Positions 21,972-31,005 of a stretch of DNA of 64,000 nucleotides are shown piece after piece. The stretch's first letter is position 1. Each line of letters starts with the position of its first letter. The translations under genes were made by a program, and so were the position numbers. Source of the DNA: Eremomyces bilateralis CBS 781.70. Lineage: Eukaryota; Ascomycota; Dothideomycetes; Eremomycetales; Eremomycetaceae. The stretch lies in NCBI RefSeq assembly GCF_010015585.1, contig NW_022985070.1:310001-374000 (forward strand), read 5' to 3'. Under the pieces are notes generated by a model. It saw only the letters and a list, made by a program, of their open reading frames with translations, made no database searches and was not told the origin of the DNA.

Positions 21972-22833
21972 TCACCCGCCCGCGGCCTCGGTGATAAAGG
22001 TTGGAGACCAGTACTCAGCCTCGTCGCATTGCATATCCACCCAGACCAGGCCGTCTGCTAGGAGGTCTTCGATAACCGCCTTCGCTCGTGCCCGTTCCCA
22101 ACGGAGGTTTAACTGCAGCATCGAGACGGTGATATAGCCAAGGACTTGGATGACCTCCAGCACGGTGGATTGGTCAGTGTTGAGCTCTTTGGGGATGGAT
22201 CGTATCATCTGTTTGGTCCCCAGTTTCATGATCGTGAAACCGGATCCTAGAGGTTCGAGCGATTTGACGGCGCGGAGGATATCGTCGCTGTCTACAGTTA
22301 GCACCATATCTGCAATTCAGTCTGTAGAGGCCCACATACTCAGTCACCTCCATGCCGCCTCCGATCGCCTTCCCCTTCTGCACTCTTCGTCGCACCTCAC
22401 CTACGCTCATCATCCCCCCATTCTCCGCTCTTGTATCCCGACACACCTCCACGACCCTCACCCCCAACTCAAAGTAAAAATCATTCACACTTCCCCCCAA
22501 CATCTGACTCCACAGGTTCCCAATCCCCCCTGCCGCCCCCTCCACCACCTTCGCCGTTCCCGTTGGCGGCTTCCGCGCCGACGCCGCCAGCGGATCAACA
22601 CCGATGGCGTTGCACATGCGCGCGAACTCCGCGCGGAAGGTCGGATTCGAGCGGATGTCCTTGCCGTGCGTGATGCTGAACTGGTGAAGGAGCTGTTGGA
22701 AGACGGAGATTTGGGTCTGGAGGGAGTCAACGTGGGCGGCGCGGATGTTGGTGCCGTGGGTGGCGTATTGGGCGGAAGCGACGCTATTGTTGGAGAAGGC
22801 GGCGAGGCCTACGCCGCGGCGGGATGTCGACAT
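21972..22833 (-). CDS. vps22: ESCRT-II subunit VPS22/SNF8 (EAP30)
   Basis: Two exons: 22340-22833 and 21972-22287, separated by a 52-base intron (GTATGT..ACAG with GCTAAC branch point), giving 269 residues. The start MSTSRRGVGLAAFS matches the conserved VPS22 N-terminus. The region to about residue 100 contains FSITHGKDIRSNPTFRAEFA. Two winged-helix domains follow (about 130-190 and 190-269), the second with WERARAKAVIEDLLADGLVWVD. ESCRT-II (Vps22, Vps25 twice, Vps36) links ESCRT-I to ESCRT-III in sorting of ubiquitinated cargo at endosomes. Length fits the family. Confidence 0.95.
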
Positions 22834-23262
22834 TGCGAGGCGGTTTACATGTCATGGGGTTCAAGTACGTTCATCCGTATGGAGAAGAGTGGAATACCCG
22901 TGTCGTTGTAGTTAATGCTTTGCAAGTTGGCTAAGGAGTAGATCTGATGGTGTTTGGTGCATGTTTATCATCACGTGTGAGAACCACAATAATTACAGGC
23001 AGAATATGCGGAACTGTAAAATTGCTGCCGAAAAGGGTGGTATGTGACGCGGTTTTTGGGCGGGATTTCCACACGACCTGGTCACGAAAACCTTCTCTTC
23101 TCCCTTCCAAACACCCTGTAATGTCAAGCGCACGTGACTCTGTCTATCAGTTTCTGGGAGAAGAGTGTCAAGGCTCGAAGTACAAACGTAGCGTTATGTC
23201 ACGAAGATATCAATCTACAACTAGGGCCAAAGAAACTCTGATGAGTTGAACGCAAGGTCAAA
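22834..23262. other. VPS22 promoter region up to a transposon
   Basis: About 430 bases. CACGTG is present at 22972-22977 and 23131-23136. A Tc1-type element begins at its right edge. No gene is seen. Confidence 0.6.
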
Positions 23263-24655
23263 GGAGTGTAGACCATGCTTGTTTATATACAATAAGTAGA
23301 TATGTGTCTGTGCACACCCCCGAAAATCACCAAATCTGATCGCCATACACCGTATCTTGAGATACGCTGAAAAACACATACAAATGCAAATTCAGTCTAC
23401 TTTTTTGGTTTCTTAATTGGGAAATATCTAATATTTCGTATGCCACCCTTTTGCCTTGATTACCGCCTGTAGACGTCGCGGAATTGAGTCGATCAGCTCT
23501 CGGATCGTCTCCTGCGGGATCGCCCACCACGCCTCCTTTAACGCCGGATTCATGGCCTCCCGTGCCTCCTCCGAGGCGCCCATCGTCTTCAAATTTAGGG
23601 TGGAGCTCTAGGACCATGGTTTTCAACAGATGCCACATGTGTTCGATGGGGTTGATGTCTGGGGAATTGGCCGGCCAATCGATGACCCAAATGCCGTGCG
23701 TCTCCAGCCATTCTTGGGTGATTTTGGCCGTATGGATCCTTGCGTTATCCTGGATAACAACATCCCCGGGTTCATACGTAGGGAGAAGTCCCTCCTCTAA
23801 CGTAGCGATGTAGGATTTCGCGGAATAGCCCTGTCTTGCGGAGGTTTCGTCGCGGTCCATGATCACCAGGTCTGACCTCCCATCACGCGAGATTGAGCCC
23901 CCTATCATCTGTGAAATGGCCTTACCAGAGGTCTTAGGCTCTACCATTTGCGGATCATATGCCTCGTGGTACAGGCGCCATACCCATACCTGCTTACCGC
24001 CCGCCCCCTTCTCATACGAGCACTCGTCCGTGGAGTGGGTCCGGGAGAAGTCGAATTTAAGGAATTCGTGGGCAAACCGAAGGCGGTCTTTTGCGTGGTA
24101 AGGCTTCAGGTAAGGCCTCTTCCTCGCTCGCCATTTCGTAAGGTGATATTTCTTAAGGGTTCGGTAGATGGTCTTCCTAGGAACGCGGAGGTACGAAATA
24201 CCTGCGAGGAGCTCTCCGTACTCCATTTGAGGAAATCGACGCGCGATTTGAACGATATGCCGTTCGTCAGAGCGTGATAGCTTATGGGGACCCCCTTCAC
24301 GGGGTAAGGATACGGTGGTTTTGTGTTCTTCCCACCTCTCCATAGTCCCATACACCGCGCGTCGAGAGACGCGAAAGTTGCGCGCGATTTCAGTCTTTGG
24401 TTTCCCATCTTCAACAGCCTGAATAATCCCAGCTCTTTGAGAGACTGATAACTCCTTATTAGACCTTCGATTACCACTAATTTCTGTGCCAAAAGACCTC
24501 ATTTTGGTAAAGTTATTGATTGTCCAAGTAAGTGGTGGGTGTAGAGATATCAGCTGAGACTGGGGTCTGTGCGCAGACTCTTGGCTTAGTAGTTAGTGCT
24601 TTACATGGCGGTTAGACCTGTATTGTCAAGTAAAAATAACAAGTCCTACACTCCC
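23263..24655 (-). mobile_element. Tc1-type DNA transposon, nearly whole
   Basis: The ends carry matching terminal inverted repeats. GGAGTGTAG starts the left end at 23263 and its reverse complement CTACACTCC ends at 24655. Weaker similarity (CTTGTT, then a T/A-rich run) continues inward. The 1.39-kb body holds one Tc1-like transposase on the minus strand. A flanking TA duplication is not clear. The right end lies about 120 bases from the stop codon of the nuclease-kinase gene. Confidence 0.75.
23327..24502 (-). CDS. Tc1-like transposase with a C-terminal frameshift
   Basis: From the ATG at 24502 the frame gives 391 residues. Residues 15-70 are the N-terminal HTH (ELSVSQRAGIIQAVEDGK, then TEIARNFRVSRRAVYGTMER), followed by a second HTH/Tc3-type region. 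The catalytic core has the first Asp in STDECSYEKG, the second in VVIQDNARIH, and the Glu in NSPDINPIEHMW. The last two are spaced as DD34E, which marks the Tc1 family. After LHPKFED (about 23595) the natural C-terminus is in the +1 frame. There it reads MGASEEAREAMNPALKE and ends IPRRLQAVIKAKGWHTKY with a stop. One extra base therefore replaces the native tail by an unrelated one. No nonsense codons are present, so this is a recent copy, probably inactive. Confidence 0.85.
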   Translation of the reverse strand: MRSFGTEISGNRRSNKELSVSQRAGIIQAVEDGKPKTEIARNFRVSRRAVYGTMERWEEHKTTVSLPREGGPHKLSRSDERHIVQIARRFPQMEYGELLAGISYLRVPRKTIYRTLKKYHLTKWRARKRPYLKPYHAKDRLRFAHEFLKFDFSRTHSTDECSYEKGAGGKQVWVWRLYHEAYDPQMVEPKTSGKAISQMIGGSISRDGRSDLVIMDRDETSARQGYSAKSYIATLEEGLLPTYEPGDVVIQDNARIHTAKITQEWLETHGIWVIDWPANSPDINPIEHMWHLLKTMVLELHPKFEDDGRLGGGTGGHESGVKGGVVGDPAGDDPRADRLNSATSTGGNQGKRVAYEILDISQLRNQKSRLNLHLYVFFSVSQDTVYGDQIW

Positions 24656-24772
24656 AACCAAGGGGCCCCTATTGGCGCAGTGGACTTTCAACATGTATCC
24701 TCCTGGCTCACCGTTCCTCACGGTGACCCTGGTTCCTCCTGTGGCTCCGCCAATTGTTGAGCTTCCTTATAA

Positions 24773-27214
24773 TTATATTTTTGTGTCCACACCAACGACT
24801 GTCGGACTCGGCAAGCTCGCAGTATACCTTGAAACCGTCTCCACAGCACATTCCAGCTCTTTCGTAAAGTTGTCTTTCTTTTGTTTCTGCAAGATTCCCC
24901 GCTTCCTTTTCCCTTTCGGACTCTGGGCATTAGGAAATATCAAGCCTAGGGGCCGGCGATCGTAGAACTCTGCACGCTCGAAATCCACAAGCATGAGCTT
25001 GCCGCTATTTGTATTGTATAGAATGTTGCGGGGCTCTGCATCACGGTGAAGAACACCCAATTTGTGCACTGCTTTGAGCATTGTGCTGACGGCGTCGTTG
25101 ATGCCCGGTTTAAGGTCCTGGTCCACACAGTCAAACAGGGGTTGTCCAGCCCAGCTGAGAAACATGAAATGCACGTAAACACCGCAGTCATAGTAGTATG
25201 GCCGGACCAAGTCTATACGGTCGAGACATACGGGAACGTGTTTTCCCTGGATAGGCCGGAGTCGGTTGTACATCTCGTTCTCGTGCTGTAAGAGGGCACG
25301 ATCGAGTCCCTCCACACCCTTGGCAACGAGCGTATAGCCGTGGGATGACAGCCGAACCTTGAAGAGTGATCCCCGCGCCCCCGATAGATAGAGTGGTGTG
25401 CAATCCGCATCGCTGCCGCGGTCCGTGGCAAGCTGGTCTCGGATGAGTCGGAGGAACTCGAGCCGGCTGATGTGCTCCTGCCCGTGATAGTCTGCGTTAA
25501 GGCAGTTCTCGTCCGTAGGCCCGCCATATGCTAATCCCAGGAGACAATTTTGTGAACAGAATGGCCGGCTTTGTATGTCCGACTTCGTCGCTGGGCCCGA
25601 CTGCTGCTGATTGCCTCGGTGTTGTCCTTGGTTCCCACCACCATGCGAGCTTGTTCCTCTCGACGGCGCCGCTTTCCCATCAGTGCGAGAGGGATTGGGG
25701 GTAGGGGAAGGAGGGTCGTCGTCTTCCTCTGACGGTCCAGCACTAGGGTTCGGCTGCTGGCAGCGAGACCGGGTCCGAACTGGCGACCTCTTGAAGCCTT
25801 TCCAGCGCTGCGGCTTATATGGAGAAGCACGGGGTTCCTTACGTTTTCGTTCTGTGGCGGGGATATCTTTCAGAATATCATCGTACTCCACAGCCCAAAG
25901 ACCAAGGGTCTCGGTCTCGTCTTGCCATGACTGGGTTGGTGGACTTGCGCGAAGAGCTTGGAGAATAAAGGCTAAAACCTGTGCGACGGCTGTTCGATGG
26001 AGTCTCGTCTCATCGTCATCCATTACGTCTTGGTCCGGTAAGCATACCGAGTAGTAGACTATTGACGGATCGTCTGGAATGTGGAGGAAGACGAGTGCCT
26101 GTCCAGTGCACACGTAACCGTACCGGATGCTCTTGCCGATCATATAGGAGAAGAGCTGGGTGATGACGGCAGCGGTGAGCCGCTTGGCTGTGAAGTCAAA
26201 ACCTCGGCCATCATGGTTGATCACATCACGTTCCGGCTGAATTTCTGACTCAAGGCCTGTGATGATCTCATCCACTGTCAGCTTGTGCGGTGCCTTGTAT
26301 TCAATAGCGAGCGCTGGGACTTTTTGGCCACCCGTAGTCCTGTATATACAAAACTGGTCCGCCCGATTGCCCCTGCCCCTCGCTTTGCGACGAGTATTGG
26401 AAGCCGTCGGTCGCTCCGGGATAAACGCTGACGCCACTACATCAGAGCTTCCCCCACCAAGAGGCATGTGCTCCATGGGCTGAGATATGGGATCGTCGGT
26501 TGTACCGAGATTCGTGTGACTTTCGAATGTCACGGACCCTTGGAGGTCAAGATTTCTTCGTAGTAGTGGATCCGTGTATGCCCTGTCCATTAAATTTTGA
26601 ACGGCGTTTTCGACGACAACATGCTCGAAGTATCGGAGCCCAATCTCACTGCTAATAGGCTTGAGCATCGACTTCACGTAATCCATCTGATGCTTAGATG
26701 GAAATGCGGGCGTGGAGAACAAGTCGCCGACCGAAAGGGCGTTCCAGATCTCCTCCTGTCTCATTGCAAAGTCATCCCAGGGTATAATTTGTCGAGGGAA
26801 AATTCGGCCGGTCGGATTGGTAGTCTCGCCTTGCGTAGTCAAAGATCGGTTAGTTACAACCTGAATAGCAAGATAGACTGAATGGCAGGTCTCGAGGTAT
26901 TGCTGAAGGGTCTGCGGCTGCGATGTAGTGGCAAGTTCTTCGGCTGCTTTGCGTCCGCGTTGCTCCTCTTCACGTTGTCGCTGCGATGTAGCGGCAAGTT
27001 CTTCGGCTGCTTCGCGTCCGCGTTGCTCCTCTTCGCGTCCGCGTTGCTCCTCTTCGCGTTGTCGCTGCGATGTAGCGGCAAGTTCTTCGGCTGCTTCGCG
27101 TCGGCGTTGCTCCTCTTCGCGTTGTCGCTGCGATGTAGCGGCAAGTTCTTCGGCTGCTTCGCGTCGACGTTGCTCCTCTAGGAGCCTTCGTCGCAGGTCT
27201 TCGATATCGTCCAT
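24773..27214 (-). CDS. Coiled-coil / PD-(D/E)xK nuclease-like / kinase-like fusion protein
   Basis: An intronless 813-residue protein from the ATG at 27214. Residues 1-100 are a charged coiled coil built from 21-residue repeats (core AAEELAATSQRQREEEQ). Residues 105-450 are a globular part with Asp in GNRADQFCIYR (Asp 286) and Glu-x-Lys in PALAIEYKAPHKL (Glu 305, Lys 307). These are spaced like a PD-(D/E)xK nuclease site. Residues 455-545 are a basic, Pro/Ser-rich linker. A Cys motif FCSQNCLLGL (552-561) leads to a kinase-like fold: Gly-loop SGARGSLFKV, VAK Lys 632, LHRDAEPRNILY (Asp 725), VDFERAEF (Asp 744). The part after DFE is short, so the C-lobe is reduced. Related nuclease-kinase fusions occur in fungi, and some authors group them with Crinkler/RHS-type effectors. 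The role here (conflict, defence or allorecognition) is inferred only. Confidence 0.8.
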   Translation of the reverse strand: MDDIEDLRRRLLEEQRRREAAEELAATSQRQREEEQRRREAAEELAATSQRQREEEQRGREEEQRGREAAEELAATSQRQREEEQRGRKAAEELATTSQPQTLQQYLETCHSVYLAIQVVTNRSLTTQGETTNPTGRIFPRQIIPWDDFAMRQEEIWNALSVGDLFSTPAFPSKHQMDYVKSMLKPISSEIGLRYFEHVVVENAVQNLMDRAYTDPLLRRNLDLQGSVTFESHTNLGTTDDPISQPMEHMPLGGGSSDVVASAFIPERPTASNTRRKARGRGNRADQFCIYRTTGGQKVPALAIEYKAPHKLTVDEIITGLESEIQPERDVINHDGRGFDFTAKRLTAAVITQLFSYMIGKSIRYGYVCTGQALVFLHIPDDPSIVYYSVCLPDQDVMDDDETRLHRTAVAQVLAFILQALRASPPTQSWQDETETLGLWAVEYDDILKDIPATERKRKEPRASPYKPQRWKGFKRSPVRTRSRCQQPNPSAGPSEEDDDPPSPTPNPSRTDGKAAPSRGTSSHGGGNQGQHRGNQQQSGPATKSDIQSRPFCSQNCLLGLAYGGPTDENCLNADYHGQEHISRLEFLRLIRDQLATDRGSDADCTPLYLSGARGSLFKVRLSSHGYTLVAKGVEGLDRALLQHENEMYNRLRPIQGKHVPVCLDRIDLVRPYYYDCGVYVHFMFLSWAGQPLFDCVDQDLKPGINDAVSTMLKAVHKLGVLHRDAEPRNILYNTNSGKLMLVDFERAEFYDRRPLGLIFPNAQSPKGKRKRGILQKQKKDNFTKELECAVETVSRYTASLPSPTVVGVDTKI
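26918..27180 (-). repeat. 63-bp coding minisatellite
   Basis: Four tandem copies of a 63-base unit code for the 21-residue coiled-coil repeat of the neighbouring protein. One copy has an extra 21-base insertion (EEEQRGR duplicated). Copies differ at few positions, so the array expanded or was homogenised recently. Confidence 0.9.
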
Positions 27215-28359
27215 TATGATGGTAGCGTAGGCAAAAGGTTCGTTCGCTCAGAAGACTATACTAGAGGCTAGAGCTCATTTGATCAATCTGGACGATCCTG
27301 GCAGGGACCTGATATGAAGGGAGACTGGATCTGGATAAGCTAGGTGATTGCCGTTGGTTAATGATGTTGGGTGCAAATACGTTGGCTGCGGGTTGTTGGT
27401 GGTTAGGAGCGAGGGGGGGTAAGTCGCGGCAAGACGATGTAAACACAGGGCGCGTTTGGAACCCCTCGCCCCATGATAGAGGGATTTACTACAGCTGCGT
27501 AATTACGTCGTAGATTGGAAAGTTTTGGGAGTGTTAGGATTTGGAATGTCTGCAGATGCTCAATGTATAACGCAGAGGTAGAGAGACGATCAAGATCGAC
27601 AAGGGCAAAAATGTTATAATAGGAAACTGTTCCCGAGGGACTGTCCAAAGGTCTGTAGAACTTCTGTTGTATTGTAATTGAAACCAAAATAACAGTGCAG
27701 AACCGCTCCTTATATAATCCTCCTGCCTATCCGTTTGCAGCACATTCCTTAACTTCGCCATAGGGGAATGTTCTTCCCTTTATTCCATATCTCTTTGTCT
27801 AACTCATACAAAGGAAAGCCCAAACCGGAAGGCTAATCCCAACACGTCAGTCACAGGCCTTCAGATTACATCCTACCATCGTAGAACCAAAGGGGTGGGG
27901 TGGTAATAGTAAATACCATAAACATAGCTTATCAACATTATCAACTTAAGAAATTACATTCATGTCCTTTAACTATCCGCAGAGTATCTATTCCAGGTTT
28001 CCGCTATGATGGTGGATAATACGGCTGTTCTTTGCCGGCTGCCTACAACCCAGGAAATTCAAATCCGCCTCAGCCCAGAATGCAAGCATATTCAACATTC
28101 CTCCATGTTCTGTGAAGCCCCGTTCTCGTCTGGTCTGTCTCCATCTCATCGCACTTGTTGCATCTTCAAATCGGTTTGTGCAATTTTGGTTTTTTTCTGT
28201 CAAGTCCTTCGTTACAAAATGCCGGCCGAGCGCATAGCCTCGCAAACTCCCGACATCTTCGTGACACGAGACACCTCTTAGGGAAAGATTGGAGTGCCAT
28301 TGAATTTCGTCATATCTGTATCGTTACCGCCCATCTGTATCTCATGGTGCGGACTAAGA
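27215..28359. other. Intergenic between the nuclease-kinase and HET genes
   Basis: About 1.15 kb: the promoter of the nuclease-kinase gene and the 3' region of the HET gene. Short open frames (27403-27687, 27988-28245 and others) show no recognisable content. Confidence 0.5.
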
Positions 28360-30669
28360 CTACACGATGCGGATGGTCACCCTAGGACTCTCTTCCAGCT
28401 CATCTCCGGCGACCATTGGCATCCATGCTTCATCCACAAGGACATGTTCACCACCTCCCACATGTCTTAGAACGATTGGGAGCGGTGCCCCTACCACCAA
28501 GGCAATGCTATCCCCTTCTTGCACATCCGCAGGGAAAAGCCCGATGAAACCCTGCGTTGACAGTCCAAGTCGACGACCGGTTCCATAGCGAACCAGATTC
28601 TTCCGTATCAGGTCGTGCCCATACGGGTCATACTTGAAGGCGGGGTCCACGAGTTGCGATCGGACGGCCTTGAGATCCAGCATGTTATGGTACTCATCCA
28701 CTTCTTTTGCCGTCTTCGGCGGGTCCCCGTAACGATTTGCCTGGATCCTATCCAGGGAGAGAAACTCTTTCCATCCTTCTGTGGGGTACTCGTACTCGCT
28801 CGCCAGATTGTTCTGAAGATACTCGATGGCATAACTCTGGAGATCCTCTCTTTCTGCGGCTTCATCAACAAACTGTTGCCAAGCCTCCATCACAGCGTCT
28901 AGCTGGCCGGTGGTGGAATCGTTGGGAACGACCGTATCACAGACCAGGTCAACGGTCTCCCAGAAGATTCCTTCCGTAAGGAGTGTTTCGCCCTCGACTT
29001 TCATTCGTGGCGTTCCACTGATATGTCCGCCGGTATTGAAAAGCCGAAAAGGCTGGGCTTTCCACTCCTCCAACAGATTTGGCGCCCAAGAAGGAACATC
29101 GTGGTCCCGTTCTGGGTTTTGACAGAGCCCGAATGTGACCGGGCATTCCTCTTCCTTGAAGATTGCGAGCACCGCGTTCGTCATCACCTTTTCAAAAGGC
29201 AGACGATAGTCGACAGGCACGTCATAAATCTCATGATCGGCGAGTCCAAGTATAGCGTACACTTTGTCCCTGGGATCAGTCGCTTTTCGCGCTCTCATGT
29301 GATCCAAAAGGAAGGATAGTTCAAGGAACTGAGTCCCATGTTTATTCTTCTCCTTCAGATCCAATATCTCGCTTGCACTCTCGTAGAAGGGGACCACCTC
29401 CTGTATTGGGTTCGGCTCCATGAGGGTTTCGGGATGAAACCCAATGTCTTCAACGTATGCTACAGCCGAGAAGAAATCACCCAGTTCATAGAAGTCCAAC
29501 GTTTTCCCGCCGTAACATATGGAGGCGTCCCGTGTTAACGCTATCGGAAGGGTGAGTTGAGGTCACGCTGAATAGAACGGAACGTAGTTTACTAACCAAC
29601 CTCCTGACGTACCCAGCACCGCGACCACCAAGGCATTTGGAAAAACCGCCGCAATTCTTCCCAGTTTTTCTGGACCACCTCTATTGTGGACTTCTTATGT
29701 TGTCGCTCCCTACGCCCGGGTTGACGGTCATTGTGCAGGATGGCGCCCTTAATCACATCGATGGCATTATAACTGGGGTCCACAGGCTCTCCGAGCCAGA
29801 TAGTAACACCGCGCGACAATTTGTATATCTCGCGCATCAAACCTACCTGCGCGTTGCGTTCTTCGACGTCGGATTGGTTGATACCTGTTTGATATACTTT
29901 AGCCTCGTCCTGGTGCCTCATATATATTCAGAAAGAAGACACTACACGTACAAACCTGGTCAATCCACCATTTTCCTTGCGTTAGATTTTCGATCTTACT
30001 CAGCTCCACCAACGCGTTCTTGAGACTAGTGGTGATACTCGCTCGCTGACCATCAATGATTATGCTCGCATCAAACACGGAATCTCCCCAGGTATAAGAC
30101 AACGCCGTGTACTCCTTTGGCTGCGACTCCGCCATGACCTCGGCAAACCAATTGGGGTCTTTTCTCATCTTCGCCAGGTTCTCTGGATCGGACATGTCTG
30201 GGATTTCTGGCATTGTCCACGAATCACTGTCGAAGGAGTCCAAGCTGACATGGTGGAGTTTTCCCTTGAGAGTCTCGGGGTCGGATCTGTCTTTCACGAG
30301 TTCCAGGACCCGGATCTGTCGCTGAGAGGAGTCGAGTGGCTTGTATTCAAATTCCTTTGGCTCTTCGACTTCATCTTGCTCCTCGAATAGGCCGCCGAAC
30401 CTTACTTCGTCTGTTGGGTCTTCTGCATCGTCTGTTGGCTTTCGTTCCCCGTCTGTTGGTCCCTCAGCAGAGGGGACCATAGGAAGAGCGGGTTGCGGAT
30501 TGCCAGGCACCTCCCACCATTTCGGGTTTCTGAAGCTATCGAGCTCGCCTAGTCCTAGCTTTTCCAATACGGCGCCGAGAGCATTCTGCACTGTGTCAAA
30601 CTTCGTATACATGTTGTCCCTGTAGTATGGTTCCAGCGCCGGATCGAGATCGGGGTATGGGTGTGACAT
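28360..30669 (-). CDS. HET-domain (heterokaryon incompatibility) protein
   Basis: Three exons: 29952-30669, 29597-29884 and 28360-29540, giving 728 residues. Donors GTACGT and GTTAGT and acceptors CAG and TAG restore conserved motifs at both joins. HET motifs in order: YTALSYTWGD (about 190), WWIDQVCINQSD (about 235, formed across intron 1), GVTIWLGE (about 268), WVRQEVALTRDA (about 330, formed across intron 2) and DPRDKVYAILGL (about 425). The first 180 residues are acidic and rich in Pro/Glu (PTDDAEDPTDE). The C-terminal 300 residues have no named domain. HET proteins trigger or regulate death of fused cells that differ genetically. No NACHT/WD repeat is attached, so this is the HET-only class. 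No breaks are seen. Confidence 0.92.
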
Positions 30670-31005
30670 CTTTGGAATTTATTTCGAAAATTGCACAGGA
30701 TTTCAGTTGATTGGGGACACCTGCAACTGTAGAGGCCAAAAGAAAGCAAATTTAGGGACTCTAATAACTCCAAGCTTTTCTACTATGTTTTCATGAAAAC
30801 ATCGGGGAAGGATAGCAGCAATTACAGGAAAGGAGACATTTTGTTGGGGATTTTATTTCTTAAGGGCTAAATTGTACCGGTCAAGGTCCTCCGCAACCGA
30901 AGGACGCCGTCTCGTATGAATACGAGAGACCCCTGTAATTATATCACTGCACACCAAGACTGACGGTCGGAAATTTCAGAAAACATTAAAGCAACAGGCG
31001 TCAAG
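30670..31005. other. Intergenic, HET promoter
   Basis: 336 bases between the HET start and the transporter stop, both minus strand. No recognisable element. Confidence 0.6.

Noticed and set aside
22150-22911. 253-codon plus-strand frame opposite VPS22
   Set aside because: Antisense shadow; low-complexity Pro/Gly-rich text.
24585-24640. GGCTTAGTAGTTAGTGC followed by GCGGTTAGACCTG inside the Tc1 right end, resembling Pol III A and B boxes (SINE-like)
   Set aside because: The B-box core is off-consensus and the region belongs to the transposon's own untranslated end.
24661-24760. tRNA A-box-like string TGGCGCAGTGG beside the Tc1 element
   Set aside because: No B box (GGTTCGANTCC-type) at the right distance and no cloverleaf could be drawn.
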